Assembly: GCF_000004075.3 (NCBI RefSeq)
Contig: NC_026660.2
Span: 30,197,498-30,261,497 of the forward strand
Length of the DNA stretch: 64,000 bases
From: Cucumis sativus
Lineage: Eukaryota; Streptophyta; Magnoliopsida; Cucurbitales; Cucurbitaceae
Direction of reading: 5' to 3'
The notes beneath the pieces were generated by a model. The model searched no databases, was not told the DNA's origin, and was given only the letters and a program-made list of their open reading frames with translations. Shown here piece by piece: positions 1 through 11,489 of this stretch (position 1 is its first letter; every line of letters begins with the position of its first letter). The translations under genes were made by a program, and so were the position numbers.

Positions 1-475
1 GTTTCGGAGTTTCTGGAAAAGAAGCATTCAAAGAAGGCAGCTCTTTTATTGCATCTGCGGCCGCTTTGATAAGCCACTCGACCGCCTTGCTTGGTTGCTC
101 AAAACCCAACCGATCTTGAAGATCGTAGAACTGAATCGCCGTCGCTACAGATAACCGAACCCTACGGTCTCTTAATCCCTTTGAAGTCCACACCTTGCTA
201 TGCCTGTCCTTCCCGCCGGAAGCTCGAGAAACCCTAATAATCCGGGAGTGGTGCCACCCCCGAAGCCGATTAGTTTCATCATCAGCTCCTCCAAGACCTC
301 CACCGCCAACTCCCGCCGTGATGCCCCCATCCCTTTTCGATTCTTTGTCTTTTTCATCCCCCGTGTGAATGTTCTCAACCCCTTTTAACCCTATCTCGTT
401 GGAGTCACTACTTCTGCCATTTGCTAACCTTGGAAACTTACGCGGTTGTTCTTGAATATTATCCACCACCTCCAT
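1..475 (-). CDS. CIN-class TCP transcription factor, TCP2/TCP24-like (N-terminal part, runs off left edge)
   Basis: Nuclear DNA-binding factor of class II (CIN) TCPs, which restrain leaf cell proliferation. About 158 codons are visible without an intron, starting at the ATG read from 475 to 473 ([10 protein letters not shown]). The TCP domain lies near residues 87-145: a basic region with [19 protein letters not shown], then a helix-loop-helix with [19 protein letters not shown] and [17 protein letters not shown]. The Ser-Arg-Ile-Ile-Arg-Val run just before the basic region and the LPSLN that follows resemble TCP2/TCP24 more than TCP4. The C-terminal half, where the R domain and miR319 target of this group would lie, is outside the window, so neither can be checked. 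The start is supported because it is the first in-frame ATG before a stop-containing AT-rich leader. Confidence 0.93.
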   Translation of the reverse strand, partial: MEVVDNIQEQPRKFPRLANGRSSDSNEIGLKGVENIHTGDEKDKESKRDGGITAGVGGGGLGGADDETNRLRGWHHSRIIRVSRASGGKDRHSKVWTSKGLRDRRVRLSVATAIQFYDLQDRLGFEQPSKAVEWLIKAAADAIKELPSLNASFPETPK

Positions 476-487
476 AACACTTTCATT

Positions 488-2185
488 CCTTAAGTACGCA
501 AAACAAAGATCCGTAAATGAAGACCCCGTTTGACCTTTGGCAGATGCTTTATATCCCTAATTTTTTCCCTCTCTACGATGAGAAAGAAAGAAGGGTGCAG
601 GTTATTCTAGAGAGAGAGATAAGAAGCACAGATGTTGAAGTGCAGCAGGTGTGGTGGTTGTGTTCTGTACATATTGATGACGATTATTCAGAGCGTAGTA
701 CTTTACTTTGTGCTGTCTGTTCAGTCATTAAAAGGTTTCTTTTACCCTTCGATATATCACAATCTTTAGTCAGCAGAGGGGCAGCTCTTTCGTTCGAAAC
801 TTTCAGAAATTGTATGCTCTCTGAGGTAAAAACCGCTGGTTAACTCAGACGACTCTCAGCCTCGCCTCCTTAAACCTGCAAACCTCGTCTTAAAACCTAC
901 AATGACAGAGAAGAAAGAGAGTTGACACCCCGTCTCTTTAAGGCGGGTTTTAAAAGAAGATAAGCTTTTACAAATGTGTTGAATATCCATTTTAAAGAAA
1001 AACTCTCAACCATGGAGCCTTATCTACACTGTCTAAAATGGTTGGATCTCACCTCCTTTCTTCGTTTTTTTCTTTGGAAAAACATTTTTGAAAGCAAAAA
1101 GTAGAGAAATAGAGCAAGAACTCACGGATCTAAGCTAACGATACTTCTCTTGAGCAGTATTTAAAGATTCATCACTGGTCGTAAAAATGGCAGACAAATT
1201 AACATCAACACGACAACTCGTGAGAAATATTTTTTAAAAAATAATTAAAAGAAACTAACAAATTCATGTTCCAAATTATCCACACAATCACAAACAAGAA
1301 ACTATTAAATTTATCGAGCTGGAAGACAATGTTGGGTCCGGAGAACGCATTATGCATACATCAATTATTCGGGTGACAGGTGTTCATCGCTGAGAGGCAA
1401 AGAACTAAACCTAGAGAATTTACATAACCTAGATTTTCTTTTTCATTTTTGTTTAACATCCTCAAATCTCTTAGCTACGTCCAAAATCCTTTACAGATCT
1501 GCAATCTCTTAACCCAAAATTAACCACCACCAGCAGAAAATCTTCTTCTTCATGCTCAAAATTCCAGTCAAACAGAAAAATGAAAGCTAAAAACAAATTC
1601 AACAAAGCCATCGACAAAAAAAAATGCACAATCACAAAACAGAAACTAAACCTTCCGAGCTTAAATTAGATTCACATTCATCCAGCAAGATTATCGTTCT
1701 CTGAACAACAAATATACCTCAACAAATATACCTCAACAAAATCCTGCTAGCTAGTAGCTCAATCTCAATCACTAGCATGTAACACAAAAGTTCAAATCCA
1801 CATCAGAAGTTCATACCATTAACTAAAAAACTAAAATCAATAAACTCCAAGTTTAGACGATTCGTTAGTCAATTCTCACCGAAACAGATATAAAGACTGC
1901 AGAATTTCTCAGATAATAGAGAATTGATGCCGATCCTTCTGAAGGAAAACAACCGAATCTACAGTCCGGGAAGAAAATAGTCGAAGCAGAACGGCGGGAA
2001 AAATTGGGAGAGAAAAAGAAAGAGAAGTTGAGAAAAATAAGTGAAGAGAACTGGAGAAGGAGAGTGAATAATAAGTGAAGATATTTTCTTTCTTTCTTTT
2101 TATTTATTTATTTATTTATTGAGGCCACCGGGCTCATCGGGAAAGCTCCGACACTCCGCCGTTCCTTTCTTTAAATATAAATTGC
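488..2185 (-). promoter_or_regulatory. Probable 5' leader, leader intron and TATA box of the TCP gene
   Basis: On the minus strand a TATATTTAA box lies at 2171-2179. It is followed by a pyrimidine-rich leader (about 2060-1880) ending in TTTCG followed by GTGAGAATT, a good 5' splice site at 1880/1879. A possible acceptor (cttaag) sits at about 489, just before the ATG. The AT-rich stretch between would then be a leader intron of about 1.4 kb, common in plant TCP and other regulatory genes. This is inferred from splice consensus only. The plus-strand 108-codon frame at 517-843 falls inside the proposed intron and is probably not a gene. Confidence 0.4.
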
Positions 2186-5100
2186 TCCTCTTTCAATAAT
2201 AATACTAACCAAGATTAAAGACTATCTACTTTACCTTAATTAATACCAAATTACATTTAAATATTCACTTACCACTTTCATTTACATCTAATTTATGCTT
2301 AATCTAACATAATTTACAACATAGTTTTCATTATTTTTTCTTTAATTTCTTTAACTTGTGGGTGTTTTCCTTTTTCATTTGATAGTTTTTAAAAACCAAC
2401 AAACGTTTTTGTTGTTGGAAGTGGGTTGGCATGATTTCTATTTCTGTAGTTTAGGGGTCACAAATGAATAAGTAATGTATAGATCATACTCGCTTTAATT
2501 CAATTCAATTATTTAATTAATGAAACAAGATTCCAAATAACAATTGTATTTAATTTACTTGTAAATTGATTATATGCATAGAGTGCAAGTAGGTTATGGT
2601 ATTGATTATATATGGAATGTAAAGTAATTAGGGTACTCATACCAATATAATTTTAAAGTAACATTTTTGACTTTGGGAAATGTGTGTGTCTCATCCTTAT
2701 CTTTTTTTCTTTCTTTCTTTCTTTCTTTCTTTTTTTTCCATTTTAAATGAAGATTGAAATAGAAATTTCTTTTCCAAAAAACAAATAATTCATTTTTTTT
2801 TCTTTCAAGATTTAATCATGTGACAACAACGTGACTGTTTTCTTTCCGTTGTCCATAAATAAGGTGTGCAGATTCTTAAGAAAGGACAATAATTTTGAGG
2901 AGAAAGAAATTCTTTGCTTGGGGTTTTTTATTTACTTCTTTCTTTTACCCATCTATCACTCTCTCTACATTAACTAAAATTAAACACTCAAATTTTTTAA
3001 GTTATATAAATGGTCAATTCAAATAATTGTTTTTGGATTCATTATTTAGTGATTGAGTGCTATGAAAAAATTATTACAACTATATGCATTCAATGGACAA
3101 TAGTAAACTCATTATCATTTAATAATGTTGACTACAGTTATAGTATATTTATACACAATATGTATAGGATAGGGTGCTGTTACTTCTTAATTGTAAAATA
3201 CTTGTTTAAATCCTGATATTAAATAGAATTTGTCTTTATATGATTTCATAAAATAAATTACAACTAGCAAATTGCTTAAAGTGGAGTTCTCTCAATAATG
3301 AACTTGAACAAGGTAGAGTATAAATTAGTATGATAAAATATCATAAAGTTATCAAGTATATATATATATATATAGTTTTTTTTAAAAAAAAAGAGTTCCA
3401 ATTCAACTATACTCGTAGTTGGATAAATTTAAATTTACCAATAATTAAAAGGGTTAAGAATGTGAGTCAAACTTAATATGGATTAAGTATAAAGTTGCCC
3501 TTTGATATATTAAAAGCTAGAACTATGTCCATGTACTTTGGTAAAATCTCGAAAGCAGTTAATGTACATCGAATTTTAATTATAAATATCACAAAAACAT
3601 TTATAAAAAAAAAACAACCCACAATACCTTTTTCTGCGTATTGCAAAAATAACAAATGAATAATTAGTGATATATTTTAAATTTACTACTTATAAAATAG
3701 ATATAAATGCTTAATAAATTAATCATGTTTGAGTTGGGATTAATTAAATGGTAAATGTTAGGTTTAGAAAAGGGAAGAAATAGTGGTGGCATGGTAATTA
3801 AGAGTTAAAGGGAGGCTTAATTGAGATTTGCTGAAAAAGGGGGAGCACTAAACTCCATGCTGTTGGTTGAGCAAAAAGATTCGTATTTAATAAAATGACT
3901 TTTTGTGATAGAAAGAATTAGATATATAATTAAATAATTAGGAGCATTGATTAGTTTAATTAAAAGTACTGAAAATGGGGATATTCCATATTAATTTCAT
4001 TACGATATGAAACTGACCTTTCCGTACCACAAATCATATGTCTCATTTTGCATCCATTCTTTGCTTTATTATTGATTTTTTCTACAACTATACCTTTATC
4101 ACTATCATTCTGCATTCGTTTAATTATTTGATCTATGACGTGACAATTTTATTTTATTTTTGTTACATTCAGAATATCGATAATAGTAAATTTTTGCTAT
4201 AATAAGTTTATTGATCTACGAAATTCGAATATTTGTACACACATATGTAAAATTAGATTATGATTAATATCATTAAATTTATAACTCACTGTATTGCTAA
4301 ACAACAATAACCTGTAACCACCCTTCTCTCAAAAACTAGTCAAATGAACCTTTGTCTATAGTTAAATATATCATACACGAAGGCTTTCGTCACGGGTAAT
4401 ACTAATATCATACTTGACAGTTGTATATAAGGTAACCTCTCACGTATAATTTGTAAGATTCAAATGAAGAAAAAAAATCTACTAGTCATTAAAAACATTA
4501 AACCATTCGTTGAATTAACTCTAGTTGAGACGATCATATCCTCCATGAAAATCATCTCTAGGCCTCTAAAAGACTTGTATCATCACATTTAGGTGTGCTA
4601 ATTAGATTAGTTAGTAGCACAACAACTTAGCATTGAATATCGATGTGAGAGTATATCGATAATTCGATCATATCTTTGCCGTATACATCGAATTGTCTTC
4701 TTTCTTTTAACTTGGAATTTGTTTTTTTTTTTTGTTTTTTTTTTTTATTTTGGAAGAGGTTATAAAACTGAGGGTAAATAGTAAGGGTGAAATCAGGTTG
4801 CAACCCAATCCATATTTTCGGGTTATTTGGGTTGACAACCCGTTTAACCCGAATTTAGTTTCTTAGGTTGGGTTGGGTTGCCGGGTTGTATATATAAATA
4901 TTTCTTTAATTTTTTTTTCCGTTTTCTAGTTTATAATGATTATAAAAGTTTGAAATTGTTACATTTAAATTTCAAACATATATAATTCAAACTTTCATAC
5001 AATAAATTCAAAATTTATATACCACTAATTTGTTTTTTATTAAAATAATATATATACATACATATTTATATATTATACTAATTCGGATTGGGTTGAGTTG

Positions 5101-6588
5101 AACCGAATTTTCAATCCTCCAACCCGAGACCCAACCCAACTTAAAAAAATTAAAAAAAAGATAATCTAACACAACCCATGTCTTAACTTAACCAACTCTT
5201 ATAATATGGATTGGTAGTTCGGGTTATTTGGGTTCAAACTCATATTTTTCTACACCCGTGGTAAATATAAACATAAATAGGATAATATAAATTGAAAAAA
5301 ATTAAGAGAATAGAATGGGAAGGGAAGGCGTGTTCGCGGAAACCAAAAACAAATCACTTGCCGGGTTAAAAAGAAGCCGACATTAAAATAATGCACCTAA
5401 CAGTTAACACCCACCACCACCGCCACCATCTTTTCTTCTATTTTTATACAACACCACCCCCACTCCTCTTAACTATTTTATCATTTCTTTCTCAACAAAA
5501 TTACACAACCTTATAATTCTTCTAATTAATTATTTTGTTAATGTCAAATATTAACTAGTTACTTAGTTGATTTAAGTTACACTTGGCATACGAAACTGTT
5601 GAAATTAAAACTTGTTTATAGCTTATATTCTAAATTAAAAATTAAAGTTTTAACGATTGTGTTGTAGTTTAACATGATAAAAAAAAACCCGTACTTCGAT
5701 TGTTCGTTTTTTAACCTTGTTATATATATTCGCTTTCACTAACCACGACACCATTTGCATCACTATAATAACAAATATTATTATTTAAAGCATTCTAATT
5801 ATTATCTAATTTTTAGAAGGAAATTACATTAAATAAATCTTTGATGCTACAATTTATATAATTTTTATGATAATATAATTATTATGTTGGGGTAGATCTA
5901 CTATACTTTAAAGGCAATTTTTATTACATACTTGGTGGTAAATTGTAATTACCGAGTATGCTTTTCAAAGTTTACACAATTTTCAATCTTATACATGTAT
6001 TCTTCGAATAAACAAATTTAATATTTTTTTTGTTTGCTATAATAATAGTGTATAGCAAGTAAACGAAAAGTGAAAAAAACAAATACAAAATAATAAAAAA
6101 ACTAGTCTATCAGACCCGACATTAACAACGACACACACATGTGAGGAAGTTACTACTTCCATCACATTCACTATTTGAATAAACACAAAATTTCATATAA
6201 AAAGTTAATTCGAATTAGATAAGTATTTCATAACCATCTTTAAATTCGATGAAGTTTTCTTTGCTTTTCTAATTTTATAGCTGGTTAGAATTTACGAGTT
6301 ATTGATAATTTATTAAATGAAAATAATATTTATATAAAAATTGTTGAGAGCTAGATCATTTATTATATGAGATGTTATGTATCAGAATGTGATGTCCAAG
6401 TAAATGAAAATGTGAATATGAATATGGTATTTTACAATCATAGCAAATATATTAAAGTTGAGAATCTACAAATACACACATCTATAAGTTTGATAAGCCA
6501 AAAATGTTAACTAAGCTTACTAAGTTTGCTAAAGCCGAAGTTGATGGGCATTGGCGGGGCCACGAAGATGGTACGCTCGAGGCAAAGG
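2186..6588. other. AT-rich intergenic spacer
   Basis: No gene supported. It contains a (TTTC)n tract near 2707-2730, a (TA)9 tract at 3357-3374, poly-T runs near 4724-4746, and the MITE at 4781-5259 listed separately. Open frames here are short and have the composition of AT-rich noncoding DNA. Confidence 0.7.
4781..5259. mobile_element. hAT-like MITE with 8-bp target duplication
   Basis: A 479-bp non-coding element is flanked by exact 8-bp direct repeats GGTAAATA at 4773-4780 and 5260-5267. Its ends are imperfect inverted repeats around AGGGTG on the left and CACCC on the right. The subterminal regions are filled with CAACCCAA / TTGGGTTG motifs in both orientations, and a copy of AATCCATATT lies near each end. 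An 8-bp duplication with short termini and no coding capacity fits a non-autonomous hAT element. The family name cannot be assigned without a repeat library. Confidence 0.65.
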
Positions 6589-6596
6589 CACGTGTC
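6589..6596. promoter_or_regulatory. G-box / ABRE-like CACGTGTC
   Basis: The CACGTGTC core sits in a locally GC-richer stretch (about 6535-6680) that also contains CCACGTCTCACGG. It lies about 580 bp upstream of the uL14 start codon, so it could be a distal element of that gene. bZIP/bHLH binding is known for this core; any function here is inference. Confidence 0.35.
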
Positions 6597-6990
6597 AGTG
6601 TCAAAAGTGCGAAGGCTTCTTTTCCAATTCACACCCACGTCTCACGGTCACCCTTCCATCTTCTCTTCCCCTAACCTTTTTATTTATTTCCTTTCTCACC
6701 ATCAAATATATATACATGTAATATATTTGTAAAAATTGATTATAGGAATGATTTTTATATATTTTGAGACGAAATAAATCAAATTATTCTATATAATCTG
6801 CAACGTTGTTTTATTATTTTTTTAAATTGAAGAAATTCTAAAATGTAATTGTGGGACTGTTTTTATTTTCCATACTTAGTGGCATAACTTAAACTACTTG
6901 GGGAATTTTGGATGCTTTATTTCAACAAAATATTTGGGTGTTTTTTTTTATATATTTATGAAATTATTGGCAAAATTATCTAATATTCAA

Positions 6991-7072
6991 GGCCCAGACC
7001 AAAACCTTGGGCCTTGGCCCATTAAGTGATAGGCAGTGACTTGACATATTTCAAGGCCCAAACCAACCCTAA
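6991..7072 (+). promoter_or_regulatory. Site II cluster and telo-box-like promoter of the uL14 gene
   Basis: Four GGCCCA/TGGGCC (site II) motifs occur at 6991-6996, 7008-7013, 7016-7021 and 7055-7060. They are followed by AACCCTAA at 7065-7072. This pairing is the known promoter signature of plant ribosomal-protein and mitochondrial biogenesis genes, bound by TCP and telo-box factors. It ends about 100 bp before the uL14 ATG, which fits a proximal promoter. Confidence 0.7.
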
Positions 7073-7170
7073 CCGCAACTCCAGAGTTCTCGTGGCCGGC
7101 GTTCTGTCTTCGTTCTCTTTTCTCCCTGCGCCGGTTTAGTAACCAGGATTTTGGCGACCAAAGTTCAGAA

Positions 7171-8694
7171 ATGGCTGCCGCTTTTGCTTCAAAGTTTTCC
7201 CGCGGTATGTGATTTTTTCTGAAATAGGTGGATTCTGGGGCTTCTTTTGTTTTTTTGATTTGGAGCTGTTACTGCTACTGCTACTGCTACTGCTACTGCT
7301 ACTGCTACAACCGTTGTTACCTTATCTTTCAGGATTCTTATGGTTGTATTAAACTTGATTTCACCTGATTCAGATTAGGAAATGCTGGTTTTTCTGTTAA
7401 TTTCTGACTGCTAGAAAATAAATTCTCAGTTGAATTTGGTTTCACGTATATTTGCTCATATGCTTCAATGTTACTGATTTGTTTCTAGAATACTTTTCAG
7501 GTTATACATTGTTTAGTTGTGAACACCTTGTTGTAACATTTATCATACCTTTGATTTTTCAATCTTTGATTTGTCTTATTTTAGTTTTGTATTTCTTGTT
7601 GGTGTGAAACTCATTTTAGCTCATTGTTTCATGCTCAATGTTTCTGGAAAATTAAACTAGTCAGCCGTTCATTGTTGGGTGGACTTGGAAACAATTTGTC
7701 TACTTTATTGACCGCATCAAAGGAGTCAATATGCAGCAGTTTCATCTCGCAGGTTTGCGTCTCTGAAATTTTAATATACCCATCTTACTTTCGCATTAAA
7801 AAGAGAGTTTAAGTAGAGAATGCATGAAAGAAAGTTGCATGCCTCTTTCACTACTTATACTAAGATTGCTCTTTAGGAGTTAGGATGGGCTAAAAATAGG
7901 TAGTTCGAAAACAGTGCATTCTTCCAGAACTTGAAAGAGTTCGTCTTTTCAATATATATATAAATGAAATCAGGGAAGTTCGTTATGAGACTTGTTTGGA
8001 CAACGTGGGTTGAGTTCAAGTTTCAGCTGTTTGCAACTGTTTTCCTGGAATAGAAACGATAGAAGTTCAGTGCTCGTAAACTAAATTTGTGCCCTGCTCA
8101 AACACTTGTCCATGCTAAAATTTGATGATGGCAATTTTCTGCCCATCGACTTGAAAAAAATACCTTGAAGGGATATCTGTAGATTTTAAGAGGTCATAAA
8201 ATAGTTTGGAGAGACGTTGCATTTTTTAAATCATTGTGAGCAGCATAAAATGTAGAGTAAAAGCATTGTTGGACTACTATCTTCTTCTGATCTGATCTTT
8301 TGTGTTTTCATAATTGCAGCAACAAAGAACTTTCATACAGATGAGAACTGTGCTAAAAGTAGTGGACAATTCGGGGGCAAAAAAAGTGATGTGCATACAA
8401 GCATTGAAGGGGAAGAAAGGAGCAAGACTAGGAGACACAATCGTGGCATCAGTGAAAGAAGCCCATCCTAATGGAAAAGTGAAGAAAGGAAAAGTTGTAT
8501 ATGGTGTAGTTGTGCGAGCTGCAATGCAAAAAGGCCGCTGTGATGGGAGTGAGGTCAAGTTTGATGATAACGCAGTAGTACTTGTAGACAAGCAAGGCCA
8601 GCCTATTGGGACAAGAGTGTTCGGTCCAGTTCCTCACGAACTCAGGAAGAAAAAGCACGTCAAGATTCTTACTTTAGCCGAGCACATTGCTTGA
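7171..8694 (+). CDS. HLL: Mitochondrial large-subunit ribosomal protein uL14 (HUELLENLOS-type)
   Basis: Nucleus-encoded mitoribosomal protein; its Arabidopsis counterpart HLL is needed for ovule development. Exons are 7171-7204, 7661-7752 and 8320-8694, giving 166 residues. The N-terminal part, about 42 residues ([11 protein letters not shown] then [12 protein letters not shown]), is Arg/Ser/Ala-rich without acidic residues near the start, as in a mitochondrial presequence. The mature part from [16 protein letters not shown] through [15 protein letters not shown] to [10 protein letters not shown] carries the whole uL14 fold and ends in LTLAEHIA. Splicing joins G at 7204 to TC at 7661 and then runs in phase 0. 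The promoter has site II and telo-box motifs. Cytosolic and chloroplast L14 lack this presequence, so the mitochondrial call is firm. Confidence 0.93.
7271..7306. repeat. Hexanucleotide microsatellite (ACTGCT)6 in uL14 intron 1
   Basis: Six perfect ACTGCT units lie about 70 bp inside intron 1. This type of repeat is often length-polymorphic. Confidence 0.9.
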
Positions 8695-9839
8695 AATCAA
8701 TAATCAAGTCGGAGCCCAAGGATAGAAGGCTATGTTTGTTAACTTCGTAATTATGTTCCCAAGAGCACAACCTTATTGAGCTTTACTCCAAGAAAGCAAA
8801 TGAATCTGCTAAAACCATGGATAAATTTGTCTTTGGCAAATGATAGGGAAGTTCTTGCAGTTCTTGCAGCGGTGTTGCGTCATTGAAAGTAGTTATTGAT
8901 CCGTCTTCTGTTTTGAATTTAAAAAACTAGGACGTGACTGGTTAGTTTTCAAACCCGGTTCGACTAGTAAGTGTTTGTCTAAGCAAATATTCATCAGAAG
9001 CCAACATTTATACATTATACAATTTTAACTCAAAATTTAAGGTTAAGATTGCACCATCTATCTTAGTAATGAGTCCATTGGCTTAATTAGGTTTTGTTTG
9101 TGCTACTTGTTGATTGAATGTAATTAATGTATAGAAATTTAAAAGGAAAATGCTTATGGATAATAATAAGATACCAAATGCAATTATCTTTGTAATTTGT
9201 TAATTCTAAGACAAAATGTTGGAATCAACTCAACAATCTACAGTTTTTCATTTGTGCGGTTTATAAAATAAAAACTCTTTTTGGGTTTTCTTTTTATTCA
9301 GTTGCATATAGGTATAAATTCAAGATATTTAAGTGTAATGAAGTTTATAAATAACAATAATAACCGAAAAAAGGAAATGAATTCCTTTCTCTCTCAAATT
9401 CTAAGAAATTATCTCCTTTAATATTTCACCGACTTATTTTTAAATCATTTTTTTTATATGCCCAAGTGTTCGGTCCCGTCTATGTGCACATAATTTGTAT
9501 GTCTAAAGTGTTCAGTTCCGTCTATATGCACATAATTTGTATACCTAAGTGTTCGGTTCCGTCTTTATGCATATAGTGCACGGAGATAAAATTCTAACGT
9601 GAATTAAAGGTTGGAGGCATAGTTGTAAAAATAAGTTTCATTTCTTAAATAAAGTATTTTTTCACTATTTTATTGGTAGAATATATATATAAAAGTATAA
9701 GTTGAATTTGTGCGTAACAAACAATTGAATCATTCATTTTTCCTCCCACCAAATTCTCACTTTTGGCCGCATCTTAATGAATACATAAACTCTGAGATCC
9801 ATCCATAGCCTCAATTGGCCGATTCAATCTCCTAATTCC
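8695..9839. other. Spacer after uL14 with 3' UTR
   Basis: The first few hundred bases are probably uL14 3' UTR. The rest is AT-rich and contains the 42-bp tandem repeat at 9464-9578. No gene seen. Confidence 0.6.
9464..9578. repeat. Tandem repeat, about 42-bp period, 2.8 copies
   Basis: Units start at 9464, 9506 and 9547 with the consensus AAGTGTTCGGTTCCGTCTAT followed by ATGCACATAATTTGTAT. The copies differ at several positions, so the array is not very recent. Confidence 0.85.
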
Positions 9840-10025
9840 ATGGAATCTTCAACAAATCCAACCCCTTTTTCTTTCTACACCATTAACAAATTCCCACACA
9901 ATCAAAATCAAATTCCACAATCTCTAACCAATAAAGAACAAAACAACCAAGGAAAACCAAAATTGGGCTCCAAAACCCTAAAACCACCTTTAATGGCTAT
10001 GATCCACACAGAAAATCTCTGTTAA
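9840..10025 (+). other. Upstream ORF (61 codons) abutting the next gene
   Basis: An ATG frame rich in Asn, Pro, Ser and Gln ends in a TAA at 10023-10025 whose last A is the first base of the ATG of the next frame (TAATG). If the transcript starts upstream of 9840 this uORF would be translated first. It resembles no family I know and may be ordinary leader sequence. Confidence 0.35.
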
Positions 10026-10420
10026 TGAATTTAACAGCAACAACAACAATGGAAGACCCTCATAGGCTTCAGAACATACCTTCTTTCAAATTGTCCCGCT
10101 ATTCCTCCAGCGCCAGAGACTCCGATGCCAGCGATGACCTCCGATATACTAGCTTGAAAGACATTCTTCTGAATTCCCCGTCGTACAGCGGCGTAAATGA
10201 TTTCAACGAATTCAATTCGTCAAATATTTCGATCAGAAACGAGCTGGTGAAAAGAGCGGCCTCGGCCTACCTTCAATCGGCCGCGATTTTGGTCAGCCGG
10301 AATGAAAGCGGTTTCGTCGGATTCTGGGAGAGGCTTAGGATCAAACTCGCCGCCCTCCGTTCCCGTTGGTGTGATTGTTTTCACCGTATTTTTGGCTTCT
10401 TTAGTTTTGCCTTAGACTAA
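10025..10420 (+). CDS. Small single-exon plant protein of unknown function
   Basis: 131 residues, no intron. The N-terminal third is Ser/Asp-rich with LQNIPSFKLSRYSSSARDSD and a SLKDILLNSP motif. The middle has a predicted helix RNELVKRAASAYLQSAAIL, and the C-terminus (FWERLRIKLAALRSRW then CDCFHRIFGFFSFALD) is basic then hydrophobic and may contact membrane. A second Met at 10049 (MEDPHRLQ) is as likely a start as the first, because the first follows a uORF stop with one base of overlap. The balanced codon use and motif-like segments suggest a real conserved plant protein. I do not know its function and assign none. Confidence 0.7.
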   Translation: MNLTATTTMEDPHRLQNIPSFKLSRYSSSARDSDASDDLRYTSLKDILLNSPSYSGVNDFNEFNSSNISIRNELVKRAASAYLQSAAILVSRNESGFVGFWERLRIKLAALRSRWCDCFHRIFGFFSFALD

Positions 10421-11489
10421 GAACATCATTAGACCCCTTCCTCTATTTTTTTTTTTCTTCTAATTTTGTTTCGAATTTTGTTTTCTCATTTTAATCCTTT
10501 TCCTCCTAAAGTAGAAAAAAAAAAAAAAACCATTTAACATTTCTTCCTTTTGATGCTTCTTTAGTTTTCATTTTTTTTTTCTATTTGTGAATAAATTGTT
10601 TATAACCCACTAACTCTTTTCTTTCTTCATGTTGATTTAGTTGTTTAATTATGTTAGAAGTTTATTTAAAATTGTTGAAATTTAATCTTTAATTCACTAT
10701 TTTTTAATTTTTCTTCCTTTTACCGATCAATATATAAGCTAATATTATTTTGTTTTAATTATTATTAAATTTTAAAACAAATAATCAACATATAAGAAAT
10801 AAATAATGGGTTGGTTTCATCCATTATTAGAATATAAAATAAGTTAGAATTTATGTATATAATTTAAAAGTTAGATAATGTAATTCTTTTTGGGGTGTTT
10901 TTATATTGCTCTGTTAATCTTAAAAATTATGGTCAAGATAAGACCAAATTATTTTCCTTCAAATAATTAAACAAACATAGATAGCTTATAACACTATAGA
11001 TTATATATATATAACAATCTGGTAGATGAATTATAACTTATAAATTGATTTCTTTGTATTGATCAATATGGTGAGGAAAATACAGAAAGTAAAGTTCTTT
11101 CCATATGTAGGCTGGCGTCTGATTTTTTCTGAAGTCTACTTTGTTACTCACGGCCACGGCTTGGTTCTACATGTAATATTCTCTTTCTTCCTTCCTCGTT
11201 CGCATTTTTTTCTTTTCATTCTTCGTTCTGCAGTCTTTTCTCAAGAGGAGGGGAGGAGAGGTGGAGCGTGGAGCGTGGAGCATTGGATGTGCTAATTGAG
11301 GTTGACGCCGTGATGAGGAAAAAAAGTTTAACCAAATTTTATGATGCCATCATGGAGGTACGTAGGAAAAGAAAAAGAAGAGAGAAAACTCAGAAAACGA
11401 GTAACAAACAGAGAAAACAAAAGTACAAACTTAATACACAAAGATTAAAAATGAGATTGAACTTATCACATAATAGAAACGATAATGTC
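10421..11489. other. Spacer, no supported gene
   Basis: AT-rich sequence with poly-T and poly-A runs near 10449 and 10515. Frames at 11059-11295 and 11268-11790 are open but lack consistent homology. The tail of the second overlaps the LINE fragment described separately. Confidence 0.6.

Noticed and set aside
517-843. 108-codon plus-strand frame beginning [10 protein letters not shown]
   Set aside because: It lies in the proposed leader intron of the TCP gene on the opposite strand, resembles no family known to me, and has no promoter or splice context.
6526-6732. 68-codon frame with an Arg/Ser-rich start
   Set aside because: It owes its length to a GC-richer regulatory-looking patch. There is no homology and its tail is AT-rich noise.
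11059-11295. 78-codon frame before the LINE fragment
   Set aside because: Phe/Leu-rich translation of a pyrimidine-rich stretch. It shows no LINE or other motif.
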